Source: Didymodactylos carnosus (lineage: Eukaryota > Rotifera > Eurotatoria > Philodinida > Philodinidae). Taken from it: DNA of 33,969 nucleotides. Location of the stretch: assembly GCA_905250885.1 (NCBI GenBank), contig CAJNOQ010001253.1, positions 1 through 33,969 of the forward strand, given 5' to 3'. This document shows, in pieces, positions 27,301 through 33,969 of this stretch (position 1 is the first letter of the stretch; each line of letters opens with the position of its first letter). Below the pieces are notes generated by a model that saw nothing but the letters and a program-made list of their open reading frames with translations, did no database searches and was not told the DNA's origin. Position numbers and translations under genes: made by a program.

Positions 27301-28865
27301 TTAATATCTTATACGTTAGTCCGAACCTGACGGATGCATCCGAAAATTTTGCAACTGTGATCCAAACTAGACCCGAAGCATGAAAATGTTTTTGTACATA
27401 TTTGCAAAGAAACACTTCTTTCCTATAGAAAAGTTATCTTAGTCAGATTGTTTTGAAATTTTTTCGAAAAAATGGTCAAATTCCTTACGGTTTCTATCAT
27501 TTTTTTCCTTTTATGAGTAGAAAAGTTTAGATAATTCAGACAGTTTATTTTATATGGACCTGATTTAAATCGAAACGGGTCAACCAAACGTGACCCGAAC
27601 GTGAGTTGACCTGACCCGAATCAATATCTTTTACGTTTTTACGAACCGACACGTTTCGGTCTCAGGTTTCTATCGAAACGAAACGATATGGCGTTACGTT
27701 TTTACGAACAGCAGTGGCACATTTGAAGGGTGTGACCACATTTCCGTACAGGTAAAAATCACACACACACATACAAATGTTCAATCTAAAACAGTTAACA
27801 AATCCCGACAGCAAAAACATACGAAACAAATTTCCTGTCCTTTCCACACAAAACAATAATAATAGGAAGTTTTTACAAAAAAATTAAAATTATGAATTTG
27901 TCAACTATATGTGTTCACTTGATGTCACGTTTTTGAAAATGACTGGACAGAGGGCAATTTACTTGTTTTTAAAAGAAAGACGCTTAATTACTTTATTATA
28001 GTTTTTTGAGTCTCGGATTTTATTTTTCCAAAGTAGATTTCGATTACTTGAAAATGAAATAGACAATAATTAGTTTGAGAAAATCAAATAATGTCACACG
28101 ATTCATCTAACACAATTTCGTATATCAATCTCGCGTACTGAAAAGTTTAAAAGTATCTTCTAAAAGTCGAAAAAGTTATAAATCGATTTATAATTAATGA
28201 TTAATAAACATTTGACTTATAAATGCATTTATGAACTATTTTCCAATTATCCAATGGTCAAAAATAAAATGAGTCCAGAATCATATATAAATCATCGTAT
28301 TTTAACTATTTAGTGATCGAGTGACAAAATGGAAATATAATTTAGTCATGAAAAATAAATACAATGTGCATATCACAGATCAGAAATAACGCCTTGACAT
28401 TCAAGTTAACCACATCTTCTTCTTAGCATAGTTACAAGTAACAGATGAACAAGATCAACTACTAATCAACGTTATTAATAGAAGTTTTACTGCCATTTTT
28501 TTTCAACGAGAAAACAACAGTACAGCGGAAATTTTTTAGTTAGAATTTGCAATTTAATCAAAGTTCACTTCATAGTCAGATTTACATTGGAACTTTTAAT
28601 TTACAGTAAATTACAAGTTTTTATCTTGGATTACAGTGGCAAGTCCGCTTGTTCACCGAGGTATTAGAAACGCTACTACTAACCTTAGAAATGTTTTCAT
28701 CGCAAATTTAACAGCTAAATGCACAAACGTGTCACCATTTTCATTCATTGGTAAATTGGCATCGATATGACGACGAATATCAGCATGTGCATGATACAAT
28801 TGTAATACTTGTAATTCATCGCCGCGTGCCAATTTTTTTCTCATGGCTGACGTACTTGAACCCAT
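15310..28865 (-). CDS. ANKIB1: ANKIB1-like RBR E3 ubiquitin ligase, 20 exons
   Basis: Exons (high to low coordinate): 28865-28684, 20526-20431, 20345-20264, 20168-20112, 20026-19901, 19833-19783, 19727-19610, 19551-19498, 19431-19331, 19262-19174, 19099-18775, 18705-18645, 18587-18483, 18424-17733, 17673-17478, 17397-17275, 17219-16803, 16741-16655, 16591-16174, 15472-15310. All junctions are GT-AG and phase-compatible; the total is 3543 nt, 1180 residues (human about 1090). The start [12 protein letters not shown] matches the ANKIB1 N-terminus (MGNTTTKFRKAL). Domains: ankyrin repeats about 43-180; conserved QDL...ETADMLQ segment about 206-235; RING1 from C290/C293; IBR about 335-432; RING2 from C471/C474 with catalytic Cys484 (GCNH context); Ariadne domain about 505-700; UIM-like helices near 723-738, 870-885 and 909-923; polyQ/P tail. 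RBR ligases take ubiquitin from an E2 onto the RING2 cysteine and then pass it to the substrate. The ligase residues appear intact. Additions beyond human are a Cys/His cluster at 782-808 and a longer tail. The 8.16-kb first intron holds three opposite-strand genes. Confidence 0.95.
15521..16044. repeat. Long palindrome filling the last ANKIB1-like intron
   Basis: The left arm (about 15521-15754) and the right arm (about 15851-16044) are reverse complements at roughly 85-90 percent. Shared blocks include ACCTTTCCA at the outer ends, GTCCTTATTGAGTTTCTGA, GAAAATCAAGAGAATCTAAT and GAGTTGCCTTTGTGGAAAA. The left arm carries an extra segment of about 55 bp near 15566-15609. A loop of about 96 bp separates the arms. 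The 524-bp palindrome takes up most of the 701-bp intron between exons 19 and 20. It is probably a foldback transposon; transcribed, it would form a long hairpin in the pre-mRNA. Confidence 0.85.
19271..19294. repeat. AT dinucleotide microsatellite
   Basis: Twelve uninterrupted AT units inside the intron between exons 9 and 10 of the ANKIB1-like gene, close to the acceptor of the RING1 exon. Confidence 0.95.
21031..21611 (+). CDS. Secreted WxxW-domain protein 1
   Basis: Two exons, 21031-21285 and 21408-21611, joined in phase 0 across a 122-bp intron; 152 residues. Residues 1-28 form a signal peptide with a long hydrophobic core. One WxxW domain (the module of mucin-2-like proteins and of CILP) spans about 41-133. 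It has the name-giving pair Trp47/Trp50 in [11 protein letters not shown], the GDFE motif, MCPSP, a GDGLLCLNQ block and the closing [10 protein letters not shown]. Six cysteines (41, 78, 111, 124, 132, 133) match those of the neighbouring paralogue at 23315. The domain occurs in extracellular matrix and mucus proteins and its biochemical role is not well defined; here it is essentially the whole mature protein. The C-terminus ends in a basic stretch, RNRRKR (143-148), that fits a furin-type cleavage site. The gene lies inside the first intron of the ANKIB1-like gene, on the opposite strand. Confidence 0.85.
22330..22420 (+). repeat. Degenerate GAGGAATA-type tandem repeat
   Basis: Several imperfect copies of an AATAGAGGAAT-like unit in about 90 bp, ending next to GACCGACCGATCGG. 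This is simple-sequence DNA between the two WxxW genes. Confidence 0.6.
23315..24496 (+). CDS. Secreted WxxW-domain protein 2
   Basis: Two exons, 23315-23450 and 24264-24496, joined in phase 1 across an 813-bp intron; 122 residues. Residues 1 to about 20 form a signal peptide ([16 protein letters not shown]...). The rest is a single WxxW domain: Trp33/Trp36 in [11 protein letters not shown], the GEFEL motif (GDFE in the paralogue), a cysteine at 65, TEGFLCLNQ and [10 protein letters not shown] at the end. The six cysteines (26, 65, 98, 111, 119, 120) line up with those of the gene at 21031. The intron sits at a different place in the domain than the intron of the paralogue (after SG/G here, after AIQ there), so the two copies have changed structure since duplication. 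The intron is swollen by a GC-richer segment (23500-23792). A polyadenylation signal AATAAA lies at 24536-24541, 40 bp after the stop. Confidence 0.85.
23500..23792. mobile_element. GC-richer inserted segment with short inverted ends
   Basis: A 293-bp block with visibly higher GC and CpG content than its surroundings sits in the intron of WxxW gene 2. It starts AGAGATGCA and ends TGCATCTCT, a perfect 9-bp inverted pair. It contains further repeated words (GAGACGGG, AACGTTTTTTG twice) but no open frame. A small DNA transposon derivative is the best guess; no clear target duplication was seen. Confidence 0.5.
25426..25446 (+). repeat. TTC trinucleotide microsatellite
   Basis: Seven TTC units. 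On the minus strand this reads as a poly-Glu or poly-Lys run behind an acceptor-like TTTCAG, a tempting but unsupported exon. Confidence 0.9.
25680..26292 (+). CDS. Candidate small single-pass membrane protein
   Basis: Not a recognised family. The second exon, 25999-26292, is a 97-codon open frame in very AT-rich DNA, long enough to be unlikely by chance. It encodes a Ser/Thr/Asn-rich stretch, a strong hydrophobic segment ([20 protein letters not shown]), then [11 protein letters not shown] and a polar tail ending SSIAQHCV. A 26-codon first exon, 25680-25757, is proposed: its ATG has an in-frame TAA just upstream, its donor is GTAAGA, and it joins in phase 0 to the acceptor TTTTAG at 25998. 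The start is uncertain because no signal peptide is visible, so further 5' exons may exist. The likely topology has a short extracellular N-terminal part and a cytoplasmic tail of about 50 residues. It lies in the ANKIB1-like first intron, downstream of the two WxxW genes on the same strand. Confidence 0.45.
27259..27665. repeat. Repeat unit with GACCGAAACG ends
   Basis: The block CGAAACGGGTCAACCAAACG occurs at 27267 and again at 27571 in direct orientation, each followed by GTGAnCCGA and then a nAATATCTTnTACGTT block. GAGACCGAAACG near 27263 is mirrored by CGTTTCGGTCTC at 27652-27663, so the unit is also bounded by inverted ends. TGACCCG/CGGGTCA words recur. Probably a small mobile element with internal duplication; class unknown. 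Confidence 0.6.
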
Positions 28866-30195
28866 TATTGTCTGTTTATTCAAACGAATAATTACAAAAA
28901 CCAAAATATCTTAAACTAGAATAAAATAAATGACAAAGATCGCTCTGTATTTTAGTTCTCATGATTTTTGTCACAATAAAAAATATTATAAATAAACAAA
29001 CACATACTGTTCTCTTACCCTCCATTGAGAATGTCCGTTTACATGAAAGTCTAAAAAGTCCATCAATCGAGAGAAAGAATAACAGAGGTCGCCGATTTGT
29101 AGAATGCATGTATCCGTTAGAATCGAGCATGAGTGCTTATACGCACCCAAAATTGGGTAATTGTCGATAATTGTTTGCTGTAGTAACGGATATTAGTTCA
29201 TATCGCACTATTTTTGGTTTTAATTTGAATACTTATTTCCTCTATATTTGAAGAATCGTTAGATAACTGAGACGCTATTCAACATTTTAGAGTCTTTCCG
29301 TACCTGCGTACTACAAAAACAACAATTATGTTCTTCGACTTGGATTAATTAGATAAAAATAAATTTTTGCACAAACTACCTGTTCTAACAAAGCATTTAT
29401 TAATATACAATTAGATCAATTACAAAAAAAATTGCAACCTGTTCCTTCCGTCTTAGTGGGGCTCTTGCTATGCATGCTTACTCTGTGTTGCGTTTCTCTA
29501 TTCTGAAAAGTCTTACCTCAACGATTTGTATGAATCACCAGTCTGTACTTTCACACAGTTTCGCCGACTTTTTACATGATCTCAGAGCCGATAAGATGTC
29601 ACTATGCTAGTTTTGTAGCTGGTGCCGAGTCAAGCAGGAATCCATATTTTTCTTTTTAAAAAAGTGTGTAGAACCTGGATGGGACAGTGTCAAAAAGTTA
29701 ATTTTGGCCTAAAATCCTGCCTTGGACGAGGCATTATTCTTTTTATAAAAGCCTTACAAAAAAATATAAACCGGTCTCGCAAATCGTCACAACTTCAAAC
29801 ACGATTTTCTCAAAAACATCATGTTTTTTTTCTGTTTATATCTTTATTGATTCTTTTCAATGACTATAAATAATAAAATTTTCTAAATATCATGTTAGAT
29901 CTCGTTCAAAAGTTTTTTAATTTAAAAAAATACTTCAGTTAAAATAAAATGTTAGTTATCCAAGCTGTTCTTGTTATCCGATTAAACATTTCATTTAATT
30001 TCAATAGCAAACTTTCGCTGCTTTACATAAGTGTTGTGGACTATATGACGAATATGAATATTTGCAATTATTAAATTTCCTCATCTAAATGAACATAAAT
30101 TCATTCCATGTAATTGAGCCAAACCGGAAAAAAATAGGAGAAAAACAAATAGACAAAATAAATAAATAAATTTTTCCGAGTGATTTTCCCATATT
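28866..30195. other. Upstream region of the ANKIB1-like gene; no gene recognised
   Basis: This region should contain the 5' untranslated region and promoter of the minus-strand ANKIB1-like gene, but no core promoter element stands out against the AT-rich background. Open frames of 69-84 codons (28876 minus strand, 28961, 29622) have no domain signature. 29440-29780 is slightly richer in GC and may be eroded repeat DNA. Confidence 0.45.
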
Positions 30196-30257
30196 AAACT
30201 CGTCATTAAATCTACAACAATACACACAGTTCCGCCTACTTGTTGCATCATCCCGAC
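30196..30257 (+). repeat. Left arm of a perfect 62-bp inverted repeat
   Basis: Exact reverse complement of 30398-30459. On the minus strand the right arm continues the Ty3/gypsy RNase H fragment after a frameshift (LINSSLNLQQYTQ...), so the arms are retrotransposon sequence. The 140 bp between them hold a piece of the zinc-finger pseudogene found at 32774-33597. Confidence 0.95.
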
Positions 30258-30263
30258 GGTCAT

Positions 30264-30395
30264 ACACTTGATAATGGTAATGATACAAATCGTATTACAC
30301 CACCTGACAGAGAATGGGCATTGCCAAAAGAAGTCACGTCTGAATGAAGCCAAAAGTGTCACGTCTGAATGAATCTCAGATACAATATCTCACTT
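30264..30395 (+). pseudogene. Duplicated fragment of the C2H2 zinc-finger pseudogene
   Basis: Nearly identical to 33137-33249, in the same orientation; both start ACACTTGATnATGGTAATG and end at ATCTCACT. The fragment has gained an internal duplication: GTCACGTCTGAATGAA occurs twice in tandem here and once in the longer copy. It is locked between the 62-bp inverted arms and cannot encode a functional product. Confidence 0.85.
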
Positions 30396-30397
30396 GG

Positions 30398-30459
30398 GTC
30401 GGGATGATGCAACAAGTAGGCGGAACTGTGTGTATTGTTGTAGATTTAATGACGAGTTT
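30398..30459 (+). repeat. Right arm of the perfect 62-bp inverted repeat
   Basis: Exact reverse complement of 30196-30257. It overlaps the end of the Ty3/gypsy RNase H fragment, which fixes this arm as the likely original and the left arm as the copied, inverted one. Confidence 0.95.
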
Positions 30460-30670
30460 ATAAGCGTTTATTATGTCCATTAAAATCGAATAGCCATTGT
30501 AGTGCACTATAATCAGTTATTAATTCGAACGATGAACCATCTAAATATGAATATAAGTTTTTCAATGTCTGTACTATCGCTAAGCATTCTAATTCTGTAG
30601 CACTAGAATTTATTAACTGACAATGGTATATGTACATATGGTTCATTTGATAACGTAAACTACTCATCAA
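30398..30670 (-). pseudogene. Ty3/gypsy RNase H fragment
   Basis: Minus-strand reading gives the RNase H signature of Ty3/gypsy pol: a SATELECLAIVQTLK block (the catalytic Glu region) followed by LITDYSALQWLF (the catalytic Asp). The frame ends at NKRL with a stop and resumes one frame over as LINSSLNLQQY. The upstream half of the RNase H domain and the whole reverse transcriptase are missing: immediately 5' on the same strand is protease-like sequence. This is a deleted, dead pol remnant. Confidence 0.85.
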
Positions 30671-30955
30671 TAAGATTTAACTTAGCACCATTTTTTAACA
30701 GACAATCATAACGAATTATTATTTTTATATTGGCATTAGGTATAATGGTAAATTCAATTGAAATTGATATATCTGTCGTTTTACTTGTAAATCTAACATC
30801 AATAATAGTTTTTCAAACTGACGTACTTGTACAATTAACTGTTTGTAAACGAATAGGTGGAGTTGATTCTGTTATGGCTTCCGGGCAAATTTCATTTAAT
30901 ATCTGTGAATCAACTATAGACAATGATGGTCTGGTATAAATACAAGCAACTAATA
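30665..30955 (-). pseudogene. Ty3/gypsy gag-pol protease-region fragment
   Basis: The minus strand reads from PSLSIVDSQILNEICPEA through one in-frame TGA to TIIPNANIKIIIRYDCLL and then KNGAKLNLI. The last part resembles the end of retroelement aspartic proteases (usually ...iiLGxDfLkkngaxidl). It abuts the RNase H fragment directly, so reverse transcriptase has been lost. The 30858-30955 part is repeated in inverted orientation at 33729-33840. Confidence 0.65.
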
Positions 30956-30960
30956 GATGA

Positions 30961-31604
30961 TCATTGATAATGATTTTCGATGTTACTAACTACATTGTGG
31001 AAAAACCTTCATGCAAAAGTCTACTTCTTTATTCTAAGAGACGTTCTACCAGCTCAGCAACAAAAGCTGTCAAGTGAAATTTTTTGACCTTTATATTTTT
31101 TTCTATTTTTTGATTCTATGATCAAAACTGGGGTTATGAAAAAATTTTAAGGTCGTTTGAACTTGATTTCGCCGAGTTATAGAATTTATAAAATTAGGTG
31201 TATCGAAGATTTTCAAAAAAGCACCCTCCGTGATTTTTTACCTATAACTTCGTCAAATTTTATCCGTTCTATTCGAATGACGTCTCATTCCAAAATCCAT
31301 CAAAAAATGAACAAAATCAGATGTTTCTAAACTTTTTCGACCGGGAACTGGATTTTTCAGAAACCTACCATTTGCAAAATGACTAATTTTACATACAACA
31401 AAATTTTTTCAATAAAGTTTATTTTTCTCCATCCAGTAGATTTCCCACAAAATGTAAGTCAGTGTGTTTTGTAGAGCGCACAATTCTCTATATAATGATC
31501 TATAAAACTCTCTTTCACAACCTCAGGAACATGTTGAAAAATTGCTTGCAATTATTACCATCAAAGTAATTATACTATCATTTTTTTTAAAAGTGCAATC
31601 TTTC
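30961..31604. mobile_element. 644-bp insertion with preserved empty site
   Basis: The sequence on either side of this block (30858-30960 and 31605-31655) is found joined, in inverted orientation, at 33675-33840. ATGA lies at both edges (30957-30960 and 31605-31608) and once at the uninterrupted site, so this looks like an insertion with a 4-bp target duplication. I see no clear terminal inverted repeats and no open frame; the transposon class is unknown. Confidence 0.65.
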
Positions 31605-31655
31605 ATGAAAAAAACGCACTTTTTATATTAAATCAAGTACGCTGATGAAGGTACA
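31605..31655 (+). repeat. Retroelement-flank segment, inverted copy of 33675-33727
   Basis: Contains AAAAAACGCACTTTTTATAT and GCTGATGAAGGTACAAG, both present reverse-complemented at 33675-33727. Together with 30858-30955 it forms the left member of the large inverted duplication that brackets the Transib-like copy B and the zinc-finger pseudogene. Confidence 0.8.
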
Positions 31656-31818
31656 AGGCATTCCACATAGATTATGAGTGTTAAACTCAAGCCGGTGTCT
31701 TATAGGCCCTCTGATTGCCGTTTTTCAAGTTACTAAATAGGATCAATCCGTCTAACAGGACGCACAATACTCCTCCTTATTTTTTTGAAGGCTACTTTAT
31801 GTACATACGTAGGCGTCG

Positions 31819-32663
31819 CACAGTGGGCATTCAAGCGGACATTAGGCGAAAAAGCGAATTTCGTTTTATTTCAAATAAGAATAGTGGAAAATGTAGCTCT
31901 TTCGAAGGGCGATCGAATGGTGTATAAATGTCTATTTTGATATCGACTCCTTCGAGCAAAAAATAGGGCACAAAAACGGCGTAGTGGACATTGAAAAGAC
32001 GTGGCACATACGTGCAAAACAGTACCTCCTTGCTCACTCGTCCAAGTTAAACGATTTAAACTCACATATTCAGAATCAGCGTCTCCTTAGCTCCCTTTTA
32101 ATAATAAAATGTGTCTACTTCGAAGCTAAATTCAATAACTTACACTTCACACACTCTTCGTAACGTCAGCTCCACATGATACTACCTCAGTATAGTCGAC
32201 TGGCCCCCGTTAGCCCCACTCGAAACTAACATTCAAATATATGAAAACGTTCCTCAGGACCTACTTTATTTGCCCTGCAAGCGACTTTTTGCGACTTTTT
32301 GTTTAAATCGAGTTATGGATTTTTCAAAACCCATAGGGATTTTGAGGTATTTCGTGGTTTTCCCTACCAAAACTGTTCGTTTTCCGAACAATAAGGTCAT
32401 ATTCGGAATCAGCGTGCAAAACTGCATCGAATGGTGTATAACTTATCTAGTTTCGGTCACTCGATTTTGAATTCTAGAAATTTCTTAGTTCTTGAGATTC
32501 ACACAAACAATTTCGTGCTGAANCCTTAGAAAACTTTTTCAAAACCCAACTCTCATGCCATTAGAAAGAGGATCATGAAAAACCTATAAAAAAATGGTTC
32601 ATGAAATTTTAGTTCACTCATAAAGCTAAAATCCGCCTGCTCTAGCAAAAAATGCCCACTGTG
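31819..32663. mobile_element. Transib-like non-autonomous DNA transposon, copy B (845 bp)
   Basis: It begins CACAGTGGGCATTC and ends TGCCCACTGTG, so the terminal 12 bases CACAGTGGGCAT are a perfect inverted pair. It is flanked by CGTCG at 31814-31818 and 32664-32668, a perfect 5-bp duplication matching the GC-rich target preference described for Transib. The second conserved block is AAGCGGAC starting at position 15 on the left and AGGCGGAT starting at position 26 on the right (read inward). The AAGGTnATATTCGGAATCAGCG word of copy A recurs 270 bp from the right end. No transposase frame is visible. One unresolved base (n) is at 32523. The near-perfect ends suggest it is younger than copy A. 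Confidence 0.85.
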
Positions 32664-32773
32664 CGTCGCGTATTCCTTTCTGAAAAAGTTCTGGAGTAGG
32701 GTTTGAAGAACATGGTATACGAGTACATAGGGCATGGAACGTCGGCAATGATAAATTAATTAAATGGCGATTA

Positions 32774-33597
32774 TTGGATACACCGAAAGCTATAGATCAT
32801 CTACAATGTCAACCATGTTCCTCTAAGCCACAATTGTCGTCCATTATCCCAGTTTCTAAAGAACGTAAAGCTCTGTGCGACCGTTCCTCGATTACCACAA
32901 TAACTACAGTCGAATCAGCGGCTCAGGCTAATAGAAGTAAGCTGTATGACTGTCCCGAAGAGGGATGTGTAGTTTCGTTTATCAGATGCGTAAATTTAAC
33001 GCAACATTTACGTACAGGAAAACAGCAACGTCGAATAGAACGCAGTTCCATGAGGGCCATGGGTATGGTTGTCTATCACTAGAAACTGGAACATATTGGA
33101 GTAAGATCAATGATTTGTCTTCAATTAGAAGAGACTACACTTGATGATGGTAATGATACAAATCGTATTACACCACCTGACAGAGGATGGGCATTGCCAA
33201 AAGAACGAAAGTGTCACGTCTGAATGAATCTCAGATACAATATCTCACTGAGAAGTTCGATGAGGTTGTACAACAGAGAATTCGATGGAAACCAGAGGAA
33301 GTATCAGCTGAAATGCGACGAAAGAACGATTTGAAGGATAGATTGTATTTCACACCGGCCGAGTTTTAAAAACCTGACCTGATCAGATCGTTTTTTCACC
33401 TTTGAAGGCGATACGTGACAAGAGACGAAGTGGAGGAGGAATATGACGATGAATTTGACCATAATCAGGTAGTTGAAGAGACTAAGCAAAGAAATAATTT
33501 AAGAAATTCAATGGGACTTAGCAATGAACAATCATCACCTCCAGCTTCGTCTCGAAACCTGTCACCCGATAATAGAGCTGGATCAACGTCCAACTAA
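32774..33597 (+). pseudogene. C2H2 zinc-finger protein pseudogene
   Basis: The first frame (32774-33082) has a C2H2 finger, YDCPEEGCVVSF...NLTQHL, ending in a degenerate second half. After a frame change, ITPPDRGWALPKE (about 33162-33207) leads by a one-base shift into the 33187 frame, VSRLNESQIQYLTEKFDEVV, then RWKPEEVSAEMRRKND and FTPAEF. That frame is then broken by TAA (33367) and by TGA within 33408-33420, yet resumes in the same frame as TRDEVEEEYDDEFDHNQVV to a final stop at 33597. Two internal stops plus frameshifts mean it is dead. The LNESQ...WKPEEV...FTPAEF layout resembles multi-copy zinc-finger proteins of invertebrates whose function is unknown to me. It starts 110 bp after Transib-like copy B. 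Confidence 0.75.
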
Positions 33598-33674
33598 AAA
33601 ACGTTTGTCATCGAGGAAACGTACTGGTGTCAAATAAAATATTGAAATATTTATCATATGTCTGTCTATAACCA

Positions 33675-33840
33675 CTTGTACCTTCATCAGCGGACTTGAT
33701 TTAATATAAAAAGTGCGTTTTTTTTCATCTAATAGTTGCTTGTATTTATACCAGACCATCATTGTCTATAGTCGATTCACAGATATTAAATGAAATTTGC
33801 CCAGAAGCCATAACAGAATCAACCCCACCTATTCGTTTAG
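33675..33840 (+). repeat. Inverted copy of retroelement segments (empty site of the 644-bp insertion)
   Basis: The reverse complement matches 30858-30960 (here 33729-33840) and 31605-31655 (here 33675-33727) without the intervening 644 bp. On the plus strand 33750 onward reads RPSLSIVDSQILNEICPEA, the same retroelement peptide as on the minus strand at 30950. The two copies differ by a few substitutions and diverge outward of about 33840. Confidence 0.85.
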
Positions 33841-33969
33841 TTACAGTTTTGTATTTCGTTTCGTTTTTCTTCGCTCTTTCGTTTAAACTTCTGCAGTACG
33901 TATGAGTCAAAAGAGCAAGAAAAACTGCAGAAACTAACTACTTTTCAAGTTCGAAACTATCCTAATTAA

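Larger units (their letters stand above)
20527..28683 (-). other. 8.16-kb first intron of the ANKIB1-like gene, hosting other genes
   Basis: The donor follows CTAAG at 28684 (GTTAGT) and the acceptor TAG precedes 20526. Joining them gives a continuous frame with a conserved NGNANKRN ankyrin segment (human DGNPNKRN), so the exons belong together. All but one of the other introns of this gene are under 200 bp (the last is 701 bp). The intron contains two WxxW-domain genes and one candidate membrane protein gene, all on the plus strand, plus several repeats. The remaining stretches (about 20530-21030, 21612-22330, 22420-23314, 24545-25425, 26293-27258 and 27666-28683) show no other supportable gene. 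Confidence 0.85.

Noticed and set aside
1-33969. tRNA, rRNA or CRISPR-type arrays
   Set aside because: No cloverleaf-like B-box/T-arm combination, no conserved rRNA blocks and no regularly spaced direct repeats were seen.

Overview
The window is metazoan nuclear DNA. It is AT-rich, its coding segments are split by many short AT-rich introns (mostly 50-120 bp, GT-AG), and it encodes animal-type proteins: an ANKIB1-like RBR ubiquitin ligase, a Shisa-like membrane protein and secreted WxxW-domain proteins. Intron size, base composition and N/Q/S-rich protein style would fit a bdelloid rotifer, but that is inference; no marker gene settles it. There is one ambiguous base (n) at 32523.

Layout. 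1-8660: long AT-rich stretch with no supportable gene, apart from a GA microsatellite and one copy of a degenerate dispersed repeat. 8661-9492 (+): Shisa-like single-pass protein, 5' exon not located. 9493-15309: intergenic, holding a second copy of the dispersed repeat, a 673-bp Transib-like transposon and a 0.2-kb foldback repeat. 15310-28865 (-): a complete 20-exon ANKIB1 orthologue; the reading frame was followed through every splice junction and gives 1180 codons plus a stop. Its first intron is about 8.16 kb and holds three genes on the opposite strand: two paralogous secreted WxxW-domain proteins (21031-21611, 23315-24496) and a small candidate membrane protein (25680-26292). Its last intron is mostly one long palindrome. 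28866-30195: the upstream region, nothing recognised. 30196-33969: a nested graveyard of mobile DNA, with Ty3/gypsy pol fragments, a C2H2 zinc-finger pseudogene and a duplicated piece of it, a 62-bp perfect inverted repeat, an insertion of about 640 bp whose empty site is preserved nearby, and a second Transib-like element.

The most notable signal is the pair of Transib-like elements (12858-13530 and 31819-32663). Both begin and end with CACAGTG, which is exactly the V(D)J recombination-signal heptamer, and both are flanked by perfect 5-bp target duplications (AGTTG and CGTCG). In both, a second conserved block (consensus AGGCGGAC) lies 10-11 bp farther from the heptamer at the right end than at the left end. 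This one-helical-turn asymmetry resembles the 12/23 arrangement of antigen-receptor RSSs.

Functionally, the ANKIB1-like ligase (ankyrin repeats, RING1-IBR-RING2, Ariadne domain, ubiquitin-interacting motifs) would act in cytosolic ubiquitin signalling. The two WxxW genes inside its intron are likely a tandem duplication of secreted proteins and need have no functional link with the ligase.
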